Assembly (NCBI RefSeq): GCF_036565765.1
Contig: NZ_DATCXP010000106.1
Length of the DNA stretch: 21,930 nucleotides
From: Terrimesophilobacter sp036565765
GTDB lineage: Bacteria; Actinomycetota; Actinomycetes; Actinomycetales; Microbacteriaceae
Strand: one strand, 5' to 3'
Shown: in pieces, positions 14,533 to 19,674 of the stretch
How the letters are laid out: every line of letters starts with the position of its first letter
Numbering within the stretch: position 1 is the first letter of the stretch
Made by a program: the position numbers and the translations under genes
The notes under the pieces: generated by a model
What the model was told of the DNA's origin: nothing
The model's database searches: none
Seen by the model: the letters and a program-made list of their open reading frames with translations, nothing else

Positions 14533-15193
14533 AGCGTTCGCGCACCCGTTCGAAAACCGTGAGACGGGCGGCTCCGACGAGCAGGGCGAGAACGCCCGTG
14601 AAGATGGCGACGATGACGCCCAGGAACAGAAGGAACTCCCAGGGGAAGGCGACGACGGCCGGGTCGAGGAAGAAGTACGGGTACCAATAGACACCGGCTC
14701 CCCTGATCATCGTGTAGACGACCCAGATGGCGGGGTACACCATGACCCAGCGCAGCGTCGTCCAGGGCACGTCGCGACCGGGGGCCGTGAGCCAGTCGAG
14801 GAGTGCGAAACCGGGGATCCAGAAGTGCAGCAGTTGGCTCGACCACGGCGACCAGACCGGAATTCCGCGCAGCGTCCCCTCGACGAGGATGACCGCGAAC
14901 ACGATTCCCGACACGATCAGGTAGGTCGTGGACAGGGCCCGGACGACGTCGAGCCACAGCGGGTCCTCCGGCTCCCGCAGGGAGTTCCGCGCACCGATCA
15001 GGAACACAACGACCGCGACGATCATGCTCTGGACGGTGAAGTAGCTGAAGAAGTTCGCGATCGCGAACGGACCGGTGCCGATCGTGAAATTGACCTCGCC
15101 GACGAGGGCGACGACACCGCACACCGCGGCCACCATCCGTGCGACGCCGAAGACCCTGCGCACCGGAGTCACGGTTCCGACGAGGCGAGCCAT
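14483..15193 (-). CDS. Pr6Pr-family six-helix membrane protein
   Basis: Predicted 236 aa with about six membrane segments (roughly residues 17-35, 42-64, 85-107, 117-135, 148-165 and 186-209). Features such as NFTIGTGPFAIANFFSYFTVQSMIVAV, HFWIPGFALLDWL and VMVYPAIWVVYTMIRG followed by YWYPYFFLDP are characteristic of the Pr6Pr family (FAR-17a/AIG1-like), integral membrane proteins of unknown function common in actinobacteria. The C-terminal ~25 residues are a basic cytoplasmic tail. The start ATG at 15191-15193 is supported by TAGACT 6 nt upstream. Its 3' end overlaps the amine oxidase gene on the other strand by 50 bp, so the two transcripts are antisense there. Confidence 0.83.
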   Translation of the reverse strand: MARLVGTVTPVRRVFGVARMVAAVCGVVALVGEVNFTIGTGPFAIANFFSYFTVQSMIVAVVVFLIGARNSLREPEDPLWLDVVRALSTTYLIVSGIVFAVILVEGTLRGIPVWSPWSSQLLHFWIPGFALLDWLTAPGRDVPWTTLRWVMVYPAIWVVYTMIRGAGVYWYPYFFLDPAVVAFPWEFLLFLGVIVAIFTGVLALLVGAARLTVFERVRERFSRPRPVRGPRTARGS

Positions 15194-15199
15194 CCTTCG

Positions 15200-15205
15200 A
15201 GTCTA
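15200..15205 (-). promoter_or_regulatory. -10 box of leaderless promoter for the Pr6Pr gene
   Basis: On the minus strand TAGACT (complement of 15200-15205) is exactly 6 nt from the ATG. The Pr6Pr gene lies 73 bp after the DUF1295 gene on the same strand but has this promoter of its own. Confidence 0.6.
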
Positions 15206-15266
15206 GAAACGGCCGCTGGCAGAGGGCTGACCCGCCCCTCGCTGACCCGCGCTCAAGCGCCGCCCG

Positions 15267-16070
15267 TCACCGCCCGGGCCCCGGGAACCAGGGGATGACG
15301 GCAGAGGTCGTGGCCTGATAGTCGGCGTACTCCGGGTACTTCGACCGCGTGATGCTCTCGGTGAACCTCGTCGACCCGACGAACAACGCCGTGAGCAGCA
15401 GCGCACCGATGACGGTCCACGGCAGTGCGCCGGCGGCGGCGACGCCGAACAGGGCGATGGTCCACCACTGAGCCTGCTCGAAGAAGAAGTTCGGATGCCG
15501 GGAGTAACGGAACAGCCCGGTGGTCAGGAACCGCCGCTTTGGCTCGCGTCCGGCGGCCAGCGCGGCTGCCCTGCGGCGCTGGAAGGCCCACTGCTGCTGG
15601 TCGGCGATCGTCTCGCCCAGCAGGAACACGAGGAAGAGTGCCGTGGCGATCAGGTCGAGAATCCCGAACGGCGTCCCGCGCCTCTCCAGCGCGGTGAGGG
15701 CCGGCAGCGTGATCGCGAGGAGGATCAGATTCTGGAACAGTGTGATGAAGAACAGGGTGAACAGGCGGAACGCGACCGGCGACATCCTGCCGCGCAGGAC
15801 TGCCCAGCGATAGTCCTCGACGCCCGAATAGCCTCCCTTCCTCGCGAAGTTGAAGGTGAGGCGGGCGCCCCACAGCGTGACGAGGACGGCCATGACAGTG
15901 AGCCGGGGGTCGGACAGCCCTGCGAAGCCGGCGAAAACCCAGAGGTACACGACCGGGACGATCGACCACAGCCGATCGACCCAGGACACGTCCTTCGTGA
16001 TGGCGGAGGCGATCCAGCAGAATGCGCACACCACGATGGTGATGCCGACGGCAAGATTCAGCGCGGTCAT
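15267..16070 (-). CDS. DUF1295-family membrane protein (steroid 5-alpha-reductase-like fold)
   Basis: Predicted 267 aa with several membrane helices. Diagnostic DUF1295 blocks are WVDRLWSIVPVVYLW near residue 30, LWGARLTFNFARKGGYSGVEDYRW, ADQQQWAFQRRR, and the C-terminal GLFRYSRHPNFFFEQAQWW, with KYPEYADYQATTSAVIPWFP at the end. The SRHPNFFxE element is shared with isoprenylcysteine methyltransferases and 5-alpha-reductases, which bind SAM or NADPH there. A reductase acting on a lipid or sterol-like substrate is often suggested but not shown for this family. The start is set by TACGAT 6 nt upstream of the ATG at 16070 (leaderless). Divergent from the phosphatidyltransferase gene, with only 41 bp between. 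Confidence 0.88.
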   Translation of the reverse strand: MTALNLAVGITIVVCAFCWIASAITKDVSWVDRLWSIVPVVYLWVFAGFAGLSDPRLTVMAVLVTLWGARLTFNFARKGGYSGVEDYRWAVLRGRMSPVAFRLFTLFFITLFQNLILLAITLPALTALERRGTPFGILDLIATALFLVFLLGETIADQQQWAFQRRRAAALAAGREPKRRFLTTGLFRYSRHPNFFFEQAQWWTIALFGVAAAGALPWTVIGALLLTALFVGSTRFTESITRSKYPEYADYQATTSAVIPWFPGPGR

Positions 16071-16111
16071 CCTCGAATCGTAGCGGTGCCCTGTGGCTAG
16101 ACTGTGCCCTT
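16071..16111. promoter_or_regulatory. Interlocked divergent promoters, DUF1295 and CDP-alcohol transferase
   Basis: Minus strand: TACGAT (complement of 16077-16082), 6 nt from the DUF1295 ATG. Plus strand: TAGACT at 16098-16103, 8 nt before GTG 16112. Both transcripts would be leaderless or have 1-2 nt leaders, and the two promoters overlap in a 41-bp gap. Confidence 0.55.
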
Positions 16112-16729
16112 GTGGCGACCCCGGAACCGCATCAGGTGAGTACTCGGATCTTCACCGTGCCCAATGCGCTGAGTTTCATCCGTCTTGCCCTGGTCCCGGT
16201 TTTCCTCGTACTCGTGATCCTCGGCCTTGACCTGCCGGCGCTCGTTGTTCTCGTGATCTCGAGCGCGACAGACTTCCTCGACGGCGTACTGGCCCGCAAA
16301 TTGAACCAGGTTTCACGGCTCGGGCAATTGCTCGACCCCGCAGCCGACCGCCTGTTCATCTTCGCGACGCTCGTCGGACTGGCCATCCGCGGCATCGTCC
16401 CGTGGTGGCTGGTCGCCGTGATCGTCGGGCGCGACGTTCTTCTCCTCGTGCTCGGCATCATCCTCGCGAACATCGGCTACGGGCCACTGCCCGTTCACCA
16501 CCTCGGCAAGATCGCGACATTCTGTCTGTTCTACGCGCTCCCGATCCTCATGATCGGCCAGGCATTCCCCGCGGCGGCCGAGCTGACCGCACCCCTGGGC
16601 TGGGCGTTCGCCCTCTGGGGCGCGTTCCTGTACTGGTGGGCCGGCGTGATCTACGTCATCGAGACGGCGCGGATCGTCAGAATTCCGCGGGTGGAAGAGT
16701 CGACCGAATCCGATACTCTTGGTGGCTAG
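16112..16729 (+). CDS. CDP-alcohol phosphatidyltransferase (PgsA-like)
   Basis: Predicted 205 aa from GTG 16112. The full family signature D-x2-D-G-x2-A-R-x8-G-x3-D-x3-D is at residues 54-79 (DFLDGVLARKLNQVSRLG then QLLDPAAD), within a protein of about six membrane helices. The enzyme condenses a CDP-diacylglycerol (or CDP-alcohol) with a second alcohol in the membrane, as in phosphatidylglycerophosphate synthesis. It heads the group with garA and the FtsR-like MerR, the same relative content as pgsA2-garA-Rv1828 of M. tuberculosis. Exact alcohol acceptor cannot be told from sequence. 21 nt separate its stop from garA. Confidence 0.88.
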   Translation: MATPEPHQVSTRIFTVPNALSFIRLALVPVFLVLVILGLDLPALVVLVISSATDFLDGVLARKLNQVSRLGQLLDPAADRLFIFATLVGLAIRGIVPWWLVAVIVGRDVLLLVLGIILANIGYGPLPVHHLGKIATFCLFYALPILMIGQAFPAAAELTAPLGWAFALWGAFLYWWAGVIYVIETARIVRIPRVEESTESDTLGG

Positions 16730-16750
16730 GGAGGAAGAGGTGGCTTGCCG

Positions 16751-17215
16751 ATGAACCAGGACCCGCACCCCGTGAACGGGCCGCGTGACGACGACACGAC
16801 CGCACACTTCAGCCAGGACTTCGAAGCCCAGCTCGCCGCGATGGATGGCGAGCTCAGCCACGAGGAGCAGGAGGCGATCGCCGCGCTTCCCTCGGGGTCC
16901 GCGCTCCTGGTCGTGCGCCGTGGCCCGAACGTCGGCGCCCGGTTCCTGCTCGACGCCGACGTGACCGCGGCGGGGCGGCATCCGGATGCCGACATCTTCC
17001 TCGATGACGTCACGGTCTCCCGGCGCCACACCGAATTCCTCCGCCACGGCACGGCGTTCGAGATCAAGGACCTCGGATCGCTCAATGGCACCTACTTCGA
17101 CGGCGTGAGGATCGACACGGCGCTGCTCAGCGATGGTGCCGAGGTCCAGATCGGGAAGTTCCGGTTGACCTTCTACGCCTCCCGAGCCGATTTCGCCCAC
17201 CAGGCGCACCGCTAG
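16751..17215 (+). CDS. garA: FHA-domain signalling protein GarA/OdhI
   Basis: Predicted 154 aa from ATG 16751 (ribosome site GGAGGAAGAGG just upstream); a TTG at 16745 is less likely. The N-terminus has the phospho-acceptor-like motif DDDTTAHF (Thr16-Thr17), matching ETTSVF of GarA/OdhI, the site phosphorylated by PknB/PknG-type kinases. The FHA domain covers ~60-140: TAAGRHPDADIFLDD, VTVSRRHTEF and LGSLNGTYFDG (G-R, S-x-x-H, N-G-T phosphothreonine-binding residues). In relatives, the unphosphorylated protein inhibits 2-oxoglutarate dehydrogenase and glutamate dehydrogenase; phosphorylation makes the FHA domain bind its own tail and shuts it off. The stop overlaps the next gene by one base (TAGTG). 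Confidence 0.93.
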   Translation: MNQDPHPVNGPRDDDTTAHFSQDFEAQLAAMDGELSHEEQEAIAALPSGSALLVVRRGPNVGARFLLDADVTAAGRHPDADIFLDDVTVSRRHTEFLRHGTAFEIKDLGSLNGTYFDGVRIDTALLSDGAEVQIGKFRLTFYASRADFAHQAHR

Positions 17216-17916
17216 TGGTCCCATCGCCAGCGCAGGCGAGGACGCCTGGGACCCCCAACCTCCTGAGCATCGGTCAGGTGCTTGCCCGATTGGTGTCGGA
17301 ATTCCCGGATCTGTCGCCGTCGAAGCTGCGTTTTCTCGAAGAACGGCAGTTGATCAGCCCCGCGCGCACCGAATCCGGCTACCGCAAGTTCTCGCAGAGC
17401 GACATGGATCGCCTGCGCTTCGTCCTGACGATGCAGCGCGATCACTACCTGCCGCTCAAGGTCATCCGCGGTTACCTCGACGAACTGGACGCCGGACGCA
17501 GGCCGGAACTGCCCGGTGCTGCGACGGGGCCGATTCCGACCATCCTGCCGACGGATCGCAGGCTGCAGCGCGACGAGCTCATCCGCGAGGCCGGGGCGAC
17601 GCCACAGCTTCTCAACGACGCGATCTCCTCCTCGCTCATCGTGCCTGCGGAGTGGTACGGCGAACCCGTCCTCGCCGTGCTGAGATCGCTCGTCGAACTG
17701 CAGCGCTCCGGCATCGAGCCTCGGCATCTTCGCGGTTTCCGCGCATCGGCGGAGCGCGAGCTCGGGCTCATCGAGAGCGCTCTCATCCCGGTGGCCCGCC
17801 GCAAGGACGCCTCCAGCCGGGCGAAGGCGAGTGAGCTGGCGAAGGAGATCGCCGGCCAGCTCGAGATCGTGCGCAGCAGCCTCATCCGGTCTGCGCTGTC
17901 CCGGCTCGACGGCTGA
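17215..17916 (+). CDS. ftsR: MerR-family regulator, FtsR (Rv1828)-like
   Basis: Predicted 233 aa from GTG 17215, overlapping the garA stop by one base. Residues ~16-90 hold the MerR winged helix: LLSIGQVLARLVSEFPDLSP, SKLRFLEERQLISPART, ESGYRKFSQSDMDRLRFVL, then LPLKVIRGYLDELDAG. A long helical C-terminus (ASRAKASELAKEIAGQLEIV) probably dimerises. Sequence and position directly after garA match Rv1828 of M. tuberculosis and FtsR of Corynebacterium glutamicum, reported to act on the cell-division gene ftsZ. The effector-binding part has no cysteine metal site. The target in this organism is inferred from the family only. Confidence 0.88.
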   Translation: MVPSPAQARTPGTPNLLSIGQVLARLVSEFPDLSPSKLRFLEERQLISPARTESGYRKFSQSDMDRLRFVLTMQRDHYLPLKVIRGYLDELDAGRRPELPGAATGPIPTILPTDRRLQRDELIREAGATPQLLNDAISSSLIVPAEWYGEPVLAVLRSLVELQRSGIEPRHLRGFRASAERELGLIESALIPVARRKDASSRAKASELAKEIAGQLEIVRSSLIRSALSRLDG

Positions 17917-17945
17917 GTTCTGGCCGCACTACGGGCAACTCGCGG

Positions 17946-18025
17946 TAGACTCGGGTTCGGCCGGTTCGACACGCCGAAGGCATTCGATCGAATGTCGTTG
18001 CCTGCAGCGGTACCCGTGGGTACCG
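17946..18025 (+). promoter_or_regulatory. Promoter and two perfect palindromes ahead of the second MerR gene
   Basis: TAGACT at 17946-17951 is a -10 candidate that would give a ~115-nt leader. In that leader lie CATTCGATCGAATG (17981-17994, perfect 14-bp palindrome) and CGGTACCCGTGGGTACCG (18008-18025, two 8-bp arms around GT). Their centres are 29 bp apart, about three helical turns. The 8-mer TGCAGCGG is repeated at 18003-18010 and 18030-18037. Binding by one of the two MerR proteins is an inference; the second palindrome could also form an RNA hairpin. Confidence 0.5.
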
Positions 18026-18072
18026 TGGATGCAGCGGCCGGAACAGGCCAGCAGAAGTTCGGAAGGCAGCCC

Positions 18073-18624
18073 ATGACTGAACTCAGCAGTCGCAGCGAGG
18101 ACTCTCGGTACGACCTCGGTCTGCTCTTCACCGACGGGCTTCCCGACCTGGACGACTCGGCGGGCTACCGTGGCGCGGTCGCCGCCCGCGCGGCGGGAAT
18201 CAGCTACCGCCAGTTGGACTACTGGGCTCGCACCGAGTTGGTCGAGCCGACCGTTCGGGGTGCCGCCGGTTCCGGCTCGCAGCGACTCTACGGTTTCCGC
18301 GACATCCTCGTTCTCAAGCTCGTGAAACGACTGCTCGACACCGGGATCTCCCTGCAGCAGATCCGCACCGCCGTGAACCAGCTTCGTGAGGCCGGTGTGA
18401 GCGACCTGGCCCAGACCACGCTCATGAGCGACGGGGCGAGCGTCTACCTGTGCACCTCGGACGACGAGGTCATCGACCTCGTCAGCCGCGGCCAGGGCGT
18501 GTTCGGCATCGCCGTCGGCAAGGTGCTGCGCGAGGTCGAGAACAGTCTCGTCGAGCTGGACTCGGTCAAGGGCCAAGACCCCTCCGACGAGCTGGCCGCC
18601 CGGAGGGCGACGAAGGCCTCCTAA
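18073..18624 (+). CDS. MerR-family transcriptional regulator (Rv1830-like)
   Basis: Predicted 183 aa from ATG 18073, which has GGAAGG at 18061-18066; an upstream ATG at 17992 in the same frame would include a palindrome and has no ribosome site. The helix-turn-helix core (residues ~33-90) reads GAVAARAAGISYRQLDYWA, ELVEPTVRGAAGSGSQRLYG, FRDILVLKLVKRLLDTG. It then runs ISLQQIRTAVNQLREAGV and ends with a regulatory helix (FGIAVGKVLREVENSLVELD). In M. tuberculosis a similar second MerR (Rv1830) lies two genes after Rv1828 with a DUF151 gene between; here DUF151 is absent. Its 3' end shares 3 bases with the convergent ParA stop. Confidence 0.88.
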   Translation: MTELSSRSEDSRYDLGLLFTDGLPDLDDSAGYRGAVAARAAGISYRQLDYWARTELVEPTVRGAAGSGSQRLYGFRDILVLKLVKRLLDTGISLQQIRTAVNQLREAGVSDLAQTTLMSDGASVYLCTSDDEVIDLVSRGQGVFGIAVGKVLREVENSLVELDSVKGQDPSDELAARRATKAS

Positions 18625-19553
18625 GCGCCGAACAACTGTCCCTGCGGTTCGTCTGGAGGGTTCTGCGGCCAGGAATGGCCGGGAGCCTGGCCGAGCGGCG
18701 GACTCTGCGGCGGATTCTGGCTGCGTGCGGTGCCGGAGGCCGGCGCGTCGTAGGGAACGCCGCCGACCGGGATCCTTCCCGCCCGGATGACCCGGTCGAG
18801 CAGCTGGTCGAAGTTGTGCGCCATCTCCTGTGCGCTCTCGCCGGGCCAGACGTGGAGCGGCTTGGCCGCCCCCTGCGCCTGCTGCAGCGACGTGCGCTCC
18901 GGCAGCTGGGGGCTGAGGACGAGCGGTCCGAACATGTCGCGCAGTTCCTTGATCCGGAACTGGTGCTCGAGAGACTGCACCTTCGCCCGATTCACGATGA
19001 TTCCGAGCGGCTGGAGCCTGGGCGAGAGACCGCGACGGATCTCCTCGATAGCCCGGAGCGCGCGATCGGCTGCGGCAACGGAGAACAGGCCGGGCTCGGT
19101 GACGATCGTCACCCGATCGCTCGCCGCCCACGCCGTCCTGGTCAGGGCATTGAGCGACGGGGCGGAGTCGACCAGCACGAGGTCGTAGTCGGCCTCGACG
19201 TGGGCGAGCGCCTCCTCGAGCTTCCAGATGTCCCGGATGCTGGGGTGCGGCCCGTCGAAGTTGATGGCGGAAGGGCTCCCGATCATCACGTCGATCTTGC
19301 CAGGGCGGCCGCGCGTCCAGCCGCTCGGGGCGATCGCGGAGCGGACGATCTTCTCCTTGGGGGAGGCGAGGACGTCGGCGATGTTGAGATGACCGGTGAC
19401 GCTGATGTCGAGACCCGTCGAGACATCCGATTGCGGGTCGAGATCGACGACGAGGGTTCGCAGTCCGCGGGCGAAGGCAGCGGAGGTCAGGCCGAGCGTC
19501 ACGGTGGTCTTCCCCACTCCTCCCTTGAGGGAGCTGACGCTAAGAACATGCAC
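18621..19553 (-). CDS. ParA-family ATPase without a ParB partner
   Basis: Predicted 310 aa from the GTG at 19551-19553, chosen because TATCGT lies 8 nt upstream and the longer frame (to 19685) would overlap the pyc start. Deviant Walker A LKGGVGKTT (Lys10, Lys15), A' box VVDLDPQSD with Asp39, and Walker B VLVDSAPSLN are all present, as in ParA/Soj. The last ~45 residues are a Pro/Gln-rich tail (SQNPPQSPPLGQAPG) not part of the fold. No ParB, parS-like TGTTTCACGTGAAACA or replication gene is nearby, so a chromosomal orphan ParA/MinD-like positioning role is more likely than plasmid partition. Divergent from pyc. Confidence 0.87.
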   Translation of the reverse strand: MHVLSVSSLKGGVGKTTVTLGLTSAAFARGLRTLVVDLDPQSDVSTGLDISVTGHLNIADVLASPKEKIVRSAIAPSGWTRGRPGKIDVMIGSPSAINFDGPHPSIRDIWKLEEALAHVEADYDLVLVDSAPSLNALTRTAWAASDRVTIVTEPGLFSVAAADRALRAIEEIRRGLSPRLQPLGIIVNRAKVQSLEHQFRIKELRDMFGPLVLSPQLPERTSLQQAQGAAKPLHVWPGESAQEMAHNFDQLLDRVIRAGRIPVGGVPYDAPASGTARSQNPPQSPPLGQAPGHSWPQNPPDEPQGQLFGA

Positions 19554-19674
19554 GAGTAAAGACGATACCTTCACTAGTCTGAAAGAACCTAAATCTTCGC
19601 TCCCAAAGTCGCTCGAAGTCGCAGCGCGGCAGGGTGTGCCCTCGTAGCGTTGGACAGGGCCAGAGAGGACAACA
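19554..19674. promoter_or_regulatory. Divergent promoter region, parA-like gene and pyc
   Basis: 121 bp. Minus strand: TATCGT (complement of 19562-19567), 8 nt before the parA GTG. Plus strand: TAGCGT at 19645-19650 is a candidate -10 giving an ~18-nt pyc leader with GAGAGGA as ribosome site. The 7-mer AAGTCGC is repeated in tandem at 19606-19612 and 19616-19622 (10-bp period), a possible operator half-site pair. Confidence 0.4.

Noticed and set aside
12274..14694. Very long open frame on the minus strand opposite ogt, tag and the amine oxidase
   Set aside because: High GC removes stop codons from the antisense frames; the translation is Arg/Pro/His-rich with no domain, while the plus strand encodes recognisable proteins.
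18621..19553. ParA as a sign of an integrated plasmid or element
   Set aside because: No ParB, parS, replication or transfer gene nearby; neighbours are core chromosomal genes.
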